A stretch of DNA of 37,517 nucleotides from Clostridiales bacterium (GCA_030156435.1 JASGMM010000011.1:1-37517); one strand, 5' to 3'. Positions 23,836-32,949 are shown, numbered from the stretch's first letter. A program made the numbers and translations. The notes: generated by a model not told the origin, from the sequence alone.

Positions 23836-24789
23836 ATGTATTCCGAACGATTAAGTATAGTTGTGATAGGCAGCATAAATGTAGACCTGGTCATAGAAAC
23901 GCCAAGGGTGCCGTTAGCTGGAGAAAGCTTGATAGGTTATTCTCTCGAACAATTTCTCGGAGGCAAAGGCTCCAATCAGGCTATCTCGCTCAAGCGCCTG
24001 GGCGGCGATGTTATATTTTCAGGCAAGACCGGAAATGATGCCTTTGGGAACTACGCGGTCGATAACCTGCGTGAAGAGGGTTTAGACACATCTTATATAT
24101 TTACGGACAACAAAAGCGCCACGGGAATAGCGTTTATCATTGTCGAGCCCTCTGGAGAAAACCGTATCATAGCTATCCCAGGAGCAAATGGCAAATACGG
24201 CATCGCTGAAACGAATTCTATGGAGGCTGTTATACACGGTTCGTCGTTAGTCCTGTTGCAATTAGAAATACCTTTGCATTCTATAAAACGGATTTCAAAT
24301 ATAGCCAAAGAGAATAATATACCTGTATTGATAGATGCCGGGCCTGCGCAAGCCGCTCCGCTTGAATTGTTTAATGGCGCAACTATTGTCAGCCCAAATG
24401 AGAGCGAGGCCTTAGCCCTCACAAATATAATGGTAAATGATATTTCATCCGCTAAGAATGCTGCACGGATATTGCTTAATTCGGGAGCGAGAAATGTTGT
24501 AATGAAACTCGGAGCAAACGGCGCTTTGATCGCAAATGATTCAGATTTCAGGCATGTTCCCGCTTATGATATTGAACCTGTAGATACTACGGCTGCAGGG
24601 GATGCGTTCACGGCCGCGTTGGCGCTTAAATATGCGCAAGGAGCCTCTATAGATGAGGCGGTATCGTTTGCGAATGCCGCCGGGGCTTTAACCGCCTTAA
24701 AAAAAGGCGCCCGGCCTTCACTGCCTTATAAAAAAGATATTGAAGCGTTTATAACAGAAGATCACCCGAGGAGAACAGCATGGATATAA
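23836..24789 (+). CDS. rbsK: Ribokinase-like PfkB family sugar kinase
   Basis: The kinase phosphorylates ribose or a related sugar with ATP. At 317 residues it has ribokinase length. The N-terminal motif FLGGKGSNQAISLKRLGG binds the sugar, PSGENRIIAIPGAN belongs to the lid region, and DTTAAGDAFTAALAL near residue 250 is the second PfkB signature with the catalytic aspartate (GD). The ATG at 23836 follows GGAGG and GGGAAGG; an upstream in-frame ATG at 23806 precedes these sites and is less likely. The stop overlaps the start of a broken epimerase gene, so it was once coupled to it. No sugar transporter is adjacent. The true sugar may be ribose, allulose or a nucleoside-derived pentose. Confidence 0.9.
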   Translation: MYSERLSIVVIGSINVDLVIETPRVPLAGESLIGYSLEQFLGGKGSNQAISLKRLGGDVIFSGKTGNDAFGNYAVDNLREEGLDTSYIFTDNKSATGIAFIIVEPSGENRIIAIPGANGKYGIAETNSMEAVIHGSSLVLLQLEIPLHSIKRISNIAKENNIPVLIDAGPAQAAPLELFNGATIVSPNESEALALTNIMVNDISSAKNAARILLNSGARNVVMKLGANGALIANDSDFRHVPAYDIEPVDTTAAGDAFTAALALKYAQGASIDEAVSFANAAGALTALKKGARPSLPYKKDIEAFITEDHPRRTAWI

Positions 24790-24875
24790 AGATTGCGCCT
24801 TCGCTCATGTGCGCCGATCCCCTCAGGCTGGAAACGCCATGGAACAGTTGCAGCTCCCCGGGGCCGATACGTATA
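24780..24875 (+). pseudogene. Remnant of a ribulose-/allulose-phosphate 3-epimerase gene
   Basis: An ATG overlapping the ribokinase stop reads MDIKIAPSLMCADPLRLE, which is the N-terminus of pentose-5-phosphate 3-epimerases. After this, similarity continues only in another frame as AMEQLQLPGADTYI, matching the usual second strand. So there is a frameshift near 24830 and the gene ends abruptly near 24875. The family normally has about 220 residues. The loss explains the lone ribokinase. Confidence 0.72.
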
Positions 24876-24923
24876 TTTATATACCTGGAATTTTTGGGCA
24901 TCTTCTGTAACTTATAGTTGCGC

Positions 24924-25757
24924 TTACAGCTGTATGCCGATATTTTTAGCCGCTATGCGAATATAATCGGCAGCCTGCATGCATTCGTCGTCGGACGATA
25001 AATGTTCTATGATGAGCGGCATATCACCGTCCAATGCATCGAGATGTTGCAAAAGAACAGAATAATTCAAATATCCCAAGCCGGCACGCACCTCGTCCAG
25101 ATGTACCGTAAGCCTGCCCGAAAGCAATGTATCCTTTGCATGACAACTTTTTATATACGGCCCAAGTTTATCTATAAAATCGCATATAAATGTGCCATTA
25201 TTATAATAACGAGCCGGACTGTTTATAAGGTTCACAGGGTCAAAATGCACAGCAAACCGAGGTCGATCTATAGCGCGCAATAGTTCTAAATAACTTTCAG
25301 CCGAATCAGGATATATCCAGGGCATAGGCTCCAGCGTATAAAAAGTATGCGATGGTTTTACAGCATCTATTATCTCTCTGACTGTATCCACTATCATGTC
25401 AAACGTTTCTTGCGTCAAATTATCGGGATGAGGGCCATCCCATTGTTCGCCACGCGAACCGGCAATATTTACACAGCAGCGCGCTCCGACCCTGTCGGCT
25501 AAATCCAGTTGTCGCTGGCATAAAGCTATAGCATCACGACGTTCGGTCTCATCTCCGCTCAATGGATTGCTCCATGCTCCTACTTCGGCTATAACTATAT
25601 CGGCACGAGCCGCAGCTTCTACATACGCCTCCAGCTTCTGTTCTTCGGCATCGGCGGCAAGAGGCCAAAGCGCAGCTCTGTACCCATGACGCTTCAGCGC
25701 TTGTATCCAATTTTCAGGGTCGTAATAATCATCAAATATAGGACCACCTAAACGCAT
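24924..25757 (-). CDS. Sugar phosphate isomerase/epimerase family protein (AP-endonuclease-2 TIM barrel)
   Basis: This is a soluble TIM-barrel protein of 277 residues, related to xylose isomerase-like and IolE/hydroxypyruvate isomerase proteins. Likely metal ligands are the glutamates in VIAEVGAW and YTLEPMPW, the aspartate-histidine region AVHFDPVN, the histidine in SCHAKD, and the glutamate in LIIEHLSSDDE. I chose the ATG at 25757, which has GAGGAGG eight bases upstream; the open frame extends 29 codons further without a site. It is the last gene of the sugar operon, 107 bases after the GH27 gene. It could interconvert a keto-sugar made by the dehydrogenase of the same operon (inference). 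Between its stop and the epimerase remnant nothing else is seen. Confidence 0.83.
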   Translation of the reverse strand: MRLGGPIFDDYYDPENWIQALKRHGYRAALWPLAADAEEQKLEAYVEAAARADIVIAEVGAWSNPLSGDETERRDAIALCQRQLDLADRVGARCCVNIAGSRGEQWDGPHPDNLTQETFDMIVDTVREIIDAVKPSHTFYTLEPMPWIYPDSAESYLELLRAIDRPRFAVHFDPVNLINSPARYYNNGTFICDFIDKLGPYIKSCHAKDTLLSGRLTVHLDEVRAGLGYLNYSVLLQHLDALDGDMPLIIEHLSSDDECMQAADYIRIAAKNIGIQL

Positions 25758-25864
25758 GATAAATTCCTCCTCGATTTTTATTCGCTCAAATGCTGGTGCA
25801 ATACCGGGCAAGGCATAGAGCATATAGCCGTGCCCCCAAATCATACCACGGCATTATACTCATT

Positions 25865-26998
25865 TTAGTTTTTTACCAACTCTGCTCTAAATACTTTACA
25901 ATGATGCGGTTTCAAATTACACGTGTAATTTTCCTTATAAACCCCGATATTTTCATGTTCCCACAGATCTCTCATCTTAAAGCCATAACCGGTTAGAGAT
26001 GGTAACCCGATATCCCAAAATTGCAAGGAACCTCTGCCATCTGTATCTCCCATATTGAAGAAACCAATTCCAAAGCTGCCATCGGAAATAGGCTTAACAA
26101 GCACTTTAACGTTATTATAAGCTGCATTGCCGCGATCGATAAGATAAGCTTGACGCCCTTCAGGATCTTGATTTAAGGCAATCAGTTCTTTATTGGTTAA
26201 AATATTTAATGTTTCCTGACCCATCTTGCGTATATCACACCCTATCATTAAAGGGGAATTCATCATGCACCAAAGCGAGAAATGTGTTCTGTATTCCTCA
26301 TCGTTGCAGCCACCACGACCCACATTTCCTTTGCCGTACATGCCGACTACCAGCATATCCATATCATTATAACAGTGCGAGGCATTATAACAATCTTTAT
26401 CCATTTGACTCAGTGCAATATCTCTGATCGATTCCCACTTATCCTCAATATCCCCAGTAGAACGATACATATGTGCACCTGTCGAACGAATCCATGCATA
26501 TACATCATCAGCACCCCAGTTACAAGCACTGAAAAGGATATCCTTTTGGCAGTTTTTTAAAGCCATTCCCATCCTTTTATAAAGTATATGCCCGGGAATA
26601 TGATGAGGTTTATAGCAATAATCATATTTAAGGTAATCTACACCCCAGCTTGCAAAGGTCTCCGCATCTACAAATTCATGTTCAAAACTGCCTGGATATC
26701 CCGCACAAGTCATAGTGCCCACACAAGAATACATGCCGAATTTTAATCCTTTAGAGTGGACATAATCGCTAACCGCTTTCATGCCGTTAGGGAATTTACT
26801 GTGATCAGGTACTAATAAACCGTCTTTATCCCTCGTTTTTTCCGCCCAGCAATCATCGATTACAAGATATTGATAGCCTGCATCTAATAATCCCAGCTCT
26901 ATCCAGTCATCCGCTGTTTCTTTAATCAATTCCTCAGATATATTCTCTCCGAATGTATTCCATGAATTCCAACCCATGGGCGGTGTATGTGCTAACAT
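25865..26998 (-). CDS. GH27 alpha-galactosidase-like glycoside hydrolase
   Basis: The 377-residue enzyme removes terminal alpha-linked galactose (or a related sugar) with retention. It begins with the family signature PPMGWNSWNTFG. It continues with YLVIDDCWAE near residue 45 and has its nucleophile Asp126 in YLKYDYC and its acid/base Asp183 in YRSTGDI. A C-terminal beta domain follows (ALNQDPEGRQAYLI). There is no signal peptide, so it should act in the cytoplasm on imported oligosaccharides. It lies 14 bases after the dehydrogenase gene in a four-gene operon. The family also includes N-acetylgalactosaminidase and isomaltodextranase-like activities, so the exact substrate is open. Confidence 0.92.
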   Translation of the reverse strand: MLAHTPPMGWNSWNTFGENISEELIKETADDWIELGLLDAGYQYLVIDDCWAEKTRDKDGLLVPDHSKFPNGMKAVSDYVHSKGLKFGMYSCVGTMTCAGYPGSFEHEFVDAETFASWGVDYLKYDYCYKPHHIPGHILYKRMGMALKNCQKDILFSACNWGADDVYAWIRSTGAHMYRSTGDIEDKWESIRDIALSQMDKDCYNASHCYNDMDMLVVGMYGKGNVGRGGCNDEEYRTHFSLWCMMNSPLMIGCDIRKMGQETLNILTNKELIALNQDPEGRQAYLIDRGNAAYNNVKVLVKPISDGSFGIGFFNMGDTDGRGSLQFWDIGLPSLTGYGFKMRDLWEHENIGVYKENYTCNLKPHHCKVFRAELVKN

Positions 26999-27012
26999 TT
27001 TATCTCCTCCAC

Positions 27013-28107
27013 TTAGTTTATTTGCAGATCTGATGCAAGCGGTTCAGGACGCTCACATTTGCTTATAGGCCAATAATGAGTCCCATTTTTTGAAGCATCG
27101 TGGATACCCTGCATGATATCCAATACATGGAATGCCATCTCGCCGTTAGCCCTATGCGGTCGGCCCTCCAATACGGCATAAGCCATATCAGCCACCCCGA
27201 TGCCGCGGCTGTTATCGGAAAAACCATAAATCAGCGGTATCTCTTTCCAGTCATCCGTATCTTTTCTTTTCAGCAGCACAGGGCCTCCAAATGTATTAGG
27301 ATCAGGCACTATAAGCGTGCCCTCACTGCCGTATATCTCCATTCTTGGCGCTTGTGATGCCCACACATCAAAGCTTGTCACAATAGTAGCTATCGCTCCG
27401 CAATCAAAATCCAGTATACCCGCTACATGGGTCGGCACTTCAACATTTATTTTCTTACCGTATTTGGGTTGACTGGTAATAACTCTTTCATCGAAAGTTA
27501 TCCGAGCTGAGCCAGTCACCCTGCGCACATGACCCAGCATAGCTATAAGGGCGGTAAGGTAATAAGGGCCCATATCGAACATAGGCCCTCCTCCGACCTG
27601 ATAATAAAACTCTGGATCAGGATGCCAGCTTTCATGTCCATGACAGAGCATAAAAGCAGTTGCAGCCACCGGTTTGCCTATCCAACCATCATCGATGAGC
27701 TTGATGCAGGTCTGTATACCGCCTCCGAGGAAGGTATCGGGTGCATTGCCTACAAGCAATCCCCTGTTTTTTGCCATATCAATGATCCTTTTACCATCCT
27801 CGCGTGAGATAGCCAGTGGCTTTTCGCTGTAAACGTGCTTTCCGGCCTCCAAAGCCTTCATTGCTACTTCAGCATGAGAACCAGGAGTGGTAAGATTAAG
27901 GACAATCTGTATATCAGGATCGGCCAGGAGTTCTTCAACTGTACAGTATTTAGGAATACCAAATTTTTGAGCTTTCGTACAAGAGCGCTCAGGTACCATA
28001 TCTGCACAAGCTACTACATCGGTAACATCAAATACGGTGGTTAAATTTTTTATGTAAATATCAGAAATATTTCCGCAGCCAATAACGCCTACTTTAACCT
28101 TGTCCAT
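27013..28107 (-). CDS. Gfo/Idh/MocA family NAD(P)-dependent oxidoreductase
   Basis: The 364-residue protein has an N-terminal Rossmann domain starting [18 protein letters not shown] and the family motif [12 protein letters not shown] (the EKP lysine is catalytic) near residue 95. A C-terminal alpha/beta domain contains [20 protein letters not shown], whose GxxxDxGxH-like stretch has tyrosine in place of the usual histidine. Members oxidise or reduce sugars, inositols and glycosides, often at C3. The ATG at 28107 has AAGGGG upstream; the frame is open to 28155 without a site. It begins 14 bases after the ThuA-like gene. With GH27 it could act in an oxidation-assisted glycoside cleavage pathway (inference). 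Confidence 0.9.
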   Translation of the reverse strand: MDKVKVGVIGCGNISDIYIKNLTTVFDVTDVVACADMVPERSCTKAQKFGIPKYCTVEELLADPDIQIVLNLTTPGSHAEVAMKALEAGKHVYSEKPLAISREDGKRIIDMAKNRGLLVGNAPDTFLGGGIQTCIKLIDDGWIGKPVAATAFMLCHGHESWHPDPEFYYQVGGGPMFDMGPYYLTALIAMLGHVRRVTGSARITFDERVITSQPKYGKKINVEVPTHVAGILDFDCGAIATIVTSFDVWASQAPRMEIYGSEGTLIVPDPNTFGGPVLLKRKDTDDWKEIPLIYGFSDNSRGIGVADMAYAVLEGRPHRANGEMAFHVLDIMQGIHDASKNGTHYWPISKCERPEPLASDLQIN

Positions 28108-28121
28108 CGGTTTAACCCCTT

Positions 28122-28796
28122 CTATCTTACAACTTCCTTGCCTTCGGCCGCCCATAAGAAACCTCGCCTCATTATTTCACGAGGCTCTTTCATTTCAAAC
28201 ATATCGGCGTGGTGGCCTAAAGAACAATAAAATACCCTGCCCGCTCCCCAACGTTTAGTCCATACTACCGGAGCGTCCACCTGGCCATTGGCCGCATGGT
28301 AACCATCTACTACCGGAAAACGAGTGGTTGCAAGCACTTCAACGGCCGGATCTACATGTAGATAATATTGTTCGGATTTGACTACAAAGTCATCTATTCC
28401 TTCAACTATAATGCTGGAGCCTCTTTTGATATTGACGGTATATTCCACACCGTCATTCCCAGGATGCGCAACCCAGTTGCCGCCTGTCATAAATTGCCAC
28501 TCAACGCATTCCCTGAATGCATCACACATACCGCCATGACAGCCGGCAAGACCAACCCCATTTCCTACGGCTTCTATTACCGGATTGACTTGTTCCTGCT
28601 TAATACTCCCCATAGTCCATATAGGTATTATTAAAGACAAATCCATCAATTTTTCCTTGTCCAGGAACGAATCCAATGTATCAGACACTTCCACCTCAAA
28701 ATTCTCGCCTACCAGTATCTCTCGAAATACATCAGCGAGCTGAGTTGGCTGATGTCCTTCCCACCCACCTTGTACAATCAACGCTTTCTTAACCAT
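28122..28796 (-). CDS. ThuA-like domain protein (class I glutamine amidotransferase-like fold)
   Basis: The 224-residue cytoplasmic protein is of the ThuA/trehalose-utilization family, which has a glutamine-amidotransferase-like fold. Seen are [20 protein letters not shown] at the start, [15 protein letters not shown] near residue 85 (the nucleophile-elbow region), and [13 protein letters not shown] near the C-terminus. ThuA proteins recur with Gfo/Idh/MocA enzymes and are thought to help modify 3-keto sugars. The ATG at 28796 has GGAGG seven bases before it. It is the first gene of the sugar operon. A 9-bp inverted repeat lies upstream (28826-28872) and no clear promoter boxes were found. 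Confidence 0.87.
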   Translation of the reverse strand: MVKKALIVQGGWEGHQPTQLADVFREILVGENFEVEVSDTLDSFLDKEKLMDLSLIIPIWTMGSIKQEQVNPVIEAVGNGVGLAGCHGGMCDAFRECVEWQFMTGGNWVAHPGNDGVEYTVNIKRGSSIIVEGIDDFVVKSEQYYLHVDPAVEVLATTRFPVVDGYHAANGQVDAPVVWTKRWGAGRVFYCSLGHHADMFEMKEPREIMRRGFLWAAEGKEVVR

Positions 28797-28825
28797 TACA
28801 AACCCTCCAAATATAAATTCACGCG

Positions 28826-28872
28826 TATAGCTTACTATATGCATACTACAAATACAATCGTTATAAGCTATA
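28826..28872. repeat. Spaced 9-bp inverted repeat upstream of the sugar operon
   Basis: TATAGCTTA (28826-28834) and TAAGCTATA (28864-28872) are exact reverse complements separated by 29 bases. They lie 30 to 76 bases before the start of the ThuA-like gene. This could be a regulator site pair; the sequence is AT-rich, so chance cannot be excluded. Confidence 0.4.
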
Positions 28873-28952
28873 AACAATTTGGCAATTATTTATGGCTGCG
28901 GTATTTTATCTTGCAATTGATCGGCAAACGCCGTCTCAAATCGTTTCTGTTC

Positions 28953-30485
28953 TTATCCCCAAAACTGCCTGTCGAGATTTCTGTATTGTACGGCTTCGGC
29001 TATATGCGCTTCGGTTATATTGTCCGAACCGTCCAGATCGGCTATAGTCCTGGCCACCTTCAATATACGATTATATGCCCTGGCGCTTAGGCTTAATCTC
29101 TCAAAGGCTTGATTCATAAGCTTTCTTTCTTTGATGCCGAGATGACAATACCGACTGATATGCGCTCCGGACAATTGCGAATTGAAGTATATGCCGCTGT
29201 CCCTATAACGTTCCAGTTGTATAGCTCTGGCTGCTTCCACCCTCTTTTTTATATCAGCCGAGCCTTCTGCTAACGTGGAGTCATCGAGGTCGTCATAGCT
29301 GACCGGCTGCAACTCCACATGCAGGTCTATGCGATCAAGAAGCGGGCCAGACACCTTGCTGAGATAATTCTTTATCTGAAGCGGCGTACACGTACATTTA
29401 GATATGTCCGGATAAAATCCACAAGGGCATGGATTCATAGAGGCAATCAATAAAAATTTAGCAGGATAGCTTATGGTAGCGCTTACACGCGATACCGTGA
29501 CCCTCTCATCTTCCAAAGGCTGGCGCAGGGCCTCCAGTGCATCCCTGCGGAATTCCGGCAGTTCATCCAGAAATAGCACACCGTAGTGAGCAAGCGATAC
29601 CTCGCCTGGCTTTGGAATCCTACCACCCCCGATGAGGGCAGCATTTGATACCGTATGATGCGGGGAACGGAATGGTCTATTTGTGACCAATCCGCTCTTG
29701 GCATCTATAAGACCAGCTATACTGTGCAATTTAGTAATTTCCATAGCTTCGTCGAATGTAAGGTCAGGCAATATGGTAGGCAAACGCCTGGCAAGCATGG
29801 TCTTACCTGCCCCTGGCGGACCTATAAGCAGAACATTATGGCCGCCGGCTGCTGCGATCTCCAATGCACGTTTAGCTTTGTGCTGGCCTTTTACATCGGC
29901 AAAGTCAACATCATAATTTATACGGTGGCGCATGAAAATATCATCCACATCGCAACGAAAGGGCGATATAGGCATTTCGCCGTTCAAGAAAGCAACCACA
30001 TCAGCCAGGGAGGATATACCGTAAATGTCGATGCCGTCTACTACGGCAGCCTCCTGAACATTTTCATATGGCACTACCGCTGATGCAAAACCCAATTGCT
30101 TAGAGGCTATTATCATCGGCAATATACCTTTTATAGGTTTTAAGGCTCCCTCCAACGACATCTCTCCCAGAAACACAGTATTCTCCAAAAGTTCCGGTAC
30201 TATAGCGCCTGTGGCAGCCAGTATGCCGATAGCTATCGGCAGATCATATGAAGCACCTTCCTTGCGTGTATCAGCCGGTGCCATGTTTATGGTTATGCGT
30301 TTTAACGGAAACTCCATGCCGCTGTTTTTTATGGCTGTGCGCACCCTCTCCTTGGATTCTTTGACAGCCGTATCCGGTAAGCCGACTATGTCGAATACGG
30401 GTAATCCGTTGGATACATCGGTTTCAATGTCCACGGCATAACCGTCTATGCCCATCAACGCACAGCTCTTCACTTTAGAAAACAA
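28953..30485 (-). CDS. YifB/ComM family Mg-chelatase-like AAA+ ATPase
   Basis: This 510-residue protein has an N-terminal Lon-protease-like S5 domain (SCALMGIDGYAVDIETDVSN, residues 1-170). A central AAA+ domain has Walker A GPPGAGKTML near residue 221 and Walker B VLFLDELPEF near 300. A C-terminal Mg-chelatase-like domain contains cysteines (NPCPCGFYP, CTCTPLQ). ComM homologues are helicases that aid branch migration during natural transformation. It starts with TTG at 30485, with AGGAGG eight bases upstream. It follows yraN by 25 bases and is the last gene of the conserved block. Confidence 0.94.
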   Translation of the reverse strand: MFSKVKSCALMGIDGYAVDIETDVSNGLPVFDIVGLPDTAVKESKERVRTAIKNSGMEFPLKRITINMAPADTRKEGASYDLPIAIGILAATGAIVPELLENTVFLGEMSLEGALKPIKGILPMIIASKQLGFASAVVPYENVQEAAVVDGIDIYGISSLADVVAFLNGEMPISPFRCDVDDIFMRHRINYDVDFADVKGQHKAKRALEIAAAGGHNVLLIGPPGAGKTMLARRLPTILPDLTFDEAMEITKLHSIAGLIDAKSGLVTNRPFRSPHHTVSNAALIGGGRIPKPGEVSLAHYGVLFLDELPEFRRDALEALRQPLEDERVTVSRVSATISYPAKFLLIASMNPCPCGFYPDISKCTCTPLQIKNYLSKVSGPLLDRIDLHVELQPVSYDDLDDSTLAEGSADIKKRVEAARAIQLERYRDSGIYFNSQLSGAHISRYCHLGIKERKLMNQAFERLSLSARAYNRILKVARTIADLDGSDNITEAHIAEAVQYRNLDRQFWG

Positions 30486-30510
30486 TTCCTTGGCCTCCTG
30501 CTCTTACCTT

Positions 30511-30894
30511 CTAATAATATCTGTTGTCTCCCACTTCAAAGGCGTTTTTTATGTGATTTATATTTTGTGTATCGTTATTCGGCAAATAGACTTCGATAAT
30601 ATCGAATCTGCAATTAAGATCGGCATATTGTGGATGGCTTGCCCTATAAAAAGCTGATATCCTGTAATAGCGCTGCTGCTTTCTATAGTCCACTGCTTGA
30701 TAAGGATAACCGTAACGCAACGATGTGCGCGTTTTGACCTCAACAAATACCAGTTCATCACCGTCAAAGGCCACTATATCCATTTCTCCTATAGGACAAC
30801 GGTAATTGCGTTCCGATATCTTATAGCCATGTTCCAGGAGATACGCTGCGGCCATGTTCTCGCCCGCGTTGCCGAGACTACGCCCACTGCTCAC
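30511..30894 (-). CDS. YraN family (UPF0102) nuclease-fold protein
   Basis: The 127-residue protein is predicted to have a restriction-endonuclease-like fold. The family motif GYKISERNYRCPIGEMDIVA runs into FDGDELVFVEVKTRTSLRYG, which gives the D-x-E-x-K type residues. The cellular role is unknown; a DNA repair or recombination role is often proposed. It begins with GTG at 30894, which overlaps the rnhB stop by four bases (GTGA). This rnhB-yraN-yifB order is common in Firmicutes and supports the call. Confidence 0.93.
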   Translation of the reverse strand: MSSGRSLGNAGENMAAAYLLEHGYKISERNYRCPIGEMDIVAFDGDELVFVEVKTRTSLRYGYPYQAVDYRKQQRYYRISAFYRASHPQYADLNCRFDIIEVYLPNNDTQNINHIKNAFEVGDNRYY

Positions 30895-31466
30895 GGCCGC
30901 GCCTCTGATATGAACTTTTTTGTAAAAGTTATTCTATGTATGGGGCATATACCGTATTTCCTTATAGCTTCTATGTGTTTTTGAGTGCCATAGCCTTTAT
31001 TATGTATAAAATCGTATTGGGGATATTTATCGTGATATTGAACCATAAGGCGGTCCCGCGTTACTTTAGCTACCACAGATGCTGCCGATATACAAGCTAT
31101 AAGGTCATCGCCGCCTATCACGGCTTGCTGAGGTATTGTTATATCCAGCATATCCCTACCATCCACCATAACCCTATCAGGTTGTATGCTCAGCGACAAC
31201 ACCGCCTGTTTCATGACTTCTAAAGCTGCCCTGCGTATGTTTATTTCATCTATACGCTTATGATCAACCGATGCTATCGCTACCGCCAATGCCTTATCCA
31301 ATATAATATCGTGCAGATATTGGCGTTGTTTCGGCGTGAGTTTTTTTGAATCCCTCAGCCCATCTATATGCAATCCAGCAGGCAATATGACCGCTGCAGC
31401 CATGACCGGTCCTGCCAGCGGCCCTCTGCCCACCTCATCTACTCCTGCTACATAAAGCTTTTGCAT
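30891..31466 (-). CDS. rnhB: Ribonuclease HII
   Basis: This endonuclease cuts RNA in RNA-DNA hybrids and excises single ribonucleotides left in DNA. The 191-residue protein carries the catalytic carboxylates Asp10-Glu11 in GVDEVGRGPLAGPV, a further aspartate in VMVDGRD near residue 100, and the conserved SVVAKVTRDRLM block near residue 135. Its ribosome binding site GGAGGG lies in the end of the upstream GTPase gene. It sits between rbgA and yraN as in other Clostridia. Confidence 0.96.
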   Translation of the reverse strand: MQKLYVAGVDEVGRGPLAGPVMAAAVILPAGLHIDGLRDSKKLTPKQRQYLHDIILDKALAVAIASVDHKRIDEINIRRAALEVMKQAVLSLSIQPDRVMVDGRDMLDITIPQQAVIGGDDLIACISAASVVAKVTRDRLMVQYHDKYPQYDFIHNKGYGTQKHIEAIRKYGICPIHRITFTKKFISEARP

Positions 31467-31470
31467 TATC

Positions 31471-32304
31471 TTAACCCTCCGCAGGTGGCATTTCCAACGT
31501 TATAGGTCCTATGGCTCCTTTGCGAAAGTCATCTATCAAGGCGGCGGCACCGCGGTGGATATCCGCTTCCCCGCCGCTTTTCAGCCAGCCTTTATTCATA
31601 CATATGGCACTTAATAACTCATAAGAGTTCTCTCGCTTATCAGTTATTGAGACACCATATCTTTGAGAAAGTCTGTCAAGATATCTCGACTGCAATATAT
31701 CCAAAAGGCCAACGGCTATTTCCTCTATATCGACGGCAGCATCATCTATTGCTCCTATACAAGCCAAATGCAACTTTACGATTTCATTTTTAAGATTAGG
31801 TTTTAATATGCCGGGCGTATCCATTATCTGAAATTCATCCACTTTGAACCACCCCACCTGACGCGTTATACCTGGACGTGCACCCACTTGCGTCCGCCGA
31901 CTTTTAGCCAATGCATTTAATATAGTAGATTTCCCCACATTGGGAATACCCACTATCATCGCATTCTTTACCCTTCTATCTTTATGCCGGTTTTCCACGC
32001 TCCTCATTATATCTTTGAGCTTGCTTATATCTGCACCTGATTTAGCATTTATGGCCGTAGCTTTTACATCTTTGCTTTTTAAGTATTTAAGCCACGTATC
32101 TACCGCTCGTTTATCGGCAAGATCAGCTTTATTAAGCACTATTATTCTAGCCTTATGCCCTATCATTTTATCCAACACCGCATCACGGCTGCTTATAGGT
32201 GCCCGGCTGTCCACAACCTCTATCACTATATCAACCAACCTTATAAATTTCTTCATATCCTCTAGTGCTCTGGCCATATGCCCCGGATACCATGACTTAT
32301 TCAC
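31471..32304 (-). CDS. rbgA: Ribosome biogenesis GTPase YlqF/RbgA
   Basis: The 277-residue GTPase is needed for late 50S subunit assembly. It has the circularly permuted order of this family: VVDSRAPISSRD first, G4 as NKADLAD near residue 58, then G1 GIPNVGKSTI near residue 120, then G3 DTPG near 160. The C-terminal RNA-binding domain follows (RYGVSITDKREN). It begins MNKSWYPGHMARA, matching homologues. The start is GTG at 32304, with GAGGAGGAG upstream. It lies three bases after the lepB stop. Confidence 0.95.
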   Translation of the reverse strand: MNKSWYPGHMARALEDMKKFIRLVDIVIEVVDSRAPISSRDAVLDKMIGHKARIIVLNKADLADKRAVDTWLKYLKSKDVKATAINAKSGADISKLKDIMRSVENRHKDRRVKNAMIVGIPNVGKSTILNALAKSRRTQVGARPGITRQVGWFKVDEFQIMDTPGILKPNLKNEIVKLHLACIGAIDDAAVDIEEIAVGLLDILQSRYLDRLSQRYGVSITDKRENSYELLSAICMNKGWLKSGGEADIHRGAAALIDDFRKGAIGPITLEMPPAEG

Positions 32305-32307
32305 GCT

Positions 32308-32892
32308 TTACTCCTCCTCAGAAGCACTGGCCGCACCGTTGGCAAAGCGGTATGTGGTATCAAGTGCCCCGATACGGTTTACAGGCCAGATCCGCAGCAC
32401 TGCTTTGCCCACTATGTTATCTACGGGCACAAATCCAACCTGCGGGTCTCTGCTGTCCTTGCTGCCATTCCTATTATCGCCCAACACAAATATAGTACCT
32501 TCTGGCACTACGCTGTCTTCAAAGCCAACTAGTGGTTGGGCGGCTATATAGTCTTCCAACAATTGTTGGCCGTTGACATATACATCGCCGTTTTTAACCT
32601 CTATCTCATCGCCGCCTAAAGCAATTATGCGCTTTACGAAATTCTCCTTCATATCCCCTGGGTACTTAAATATAACGATATCGCCGCGTTGAGGCTCATT
32701 AAATCTATAGCTTATCTTATCGACGATAAGCATATCACCGTCATTCAGCGTCGGAACCATAGAACTGCCTTCCACCGTTATCGGCTCGAATATAAAATAA
32801 CGTATTAAAAATGCGGCCACAAATGCTATAACTATGGCCTCTATCCATTCCACAGCTTCATTGCCGCCCTTGCTCTTGCGCTCGTTATCCAT
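32308..32892 (-). CDS. lepB: Signal peptidase I
   Basis: The enzyme cleaves signal peptides from secreted preproteins at the outer face of the membrane. The 194-residue protein has one N-terminal membrane helix (WIEAIVIAFVAAFLIRYFIF) after a short charged tail. It has the catalytic serine Ser44 in GSSMVPTL and the general-base lysine Lys87 in FVKRIIALGGDE. The C-terminal family box FVLGDNRNGSKDSR is present. This is the short Gram-positive form. It lies between rplS and rbgA as in many Clostridia. The ATG has AAGGAG eleven bases before it. Confidence 0.96.
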   Translation of the reverse strand: MDNERKSKGGNEAVEWIEAIVIAFVAAFLIRYFIFEPITVEGSSMVPTLNDGDMLIVDKISYRFNEPQRGDIVIFKYPGDMKENFVKRIIALGGDEIEVKNGDVYVNGQQLLEDYIAAQPLVGFEDSVVPEGTIFVLGDNRNGSKDSRDPQVGFVPVDNIVGKAVLRIWPVNRIGALDTTYRFANGAASASEEE

Positions 32893-32911
32893 ATTTGTCT
32901 ATTCTCCTTGC

Positions 32912-32949
32912 AATAAGTAAAGGACTGTCCAGACAGTCCTTTACTTATT
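32912..32949 (-). terminator. Perfect 18-bp inverted repeat at the rplS stop codon, possible terminator or processing hairpin
   Basis: AATAAGTAAAGGACTGTC (32912-32929) and its exact reverse complement (32932-32949) are two bases apart. The rplS stop codon (32941-32943) lies inside one arm. No long T-run follows, so full termination is unlikely. Partial attenuation or RNA processing between rplS and lepB is more plausible. Confidence 0.6.

Noticed and set aside
24924-24960. CTGTAA/TTACAG hairpin at the end of the sugar operon as a terminator
   Set aside because: Only six base pairs with a long loop and no T-run.
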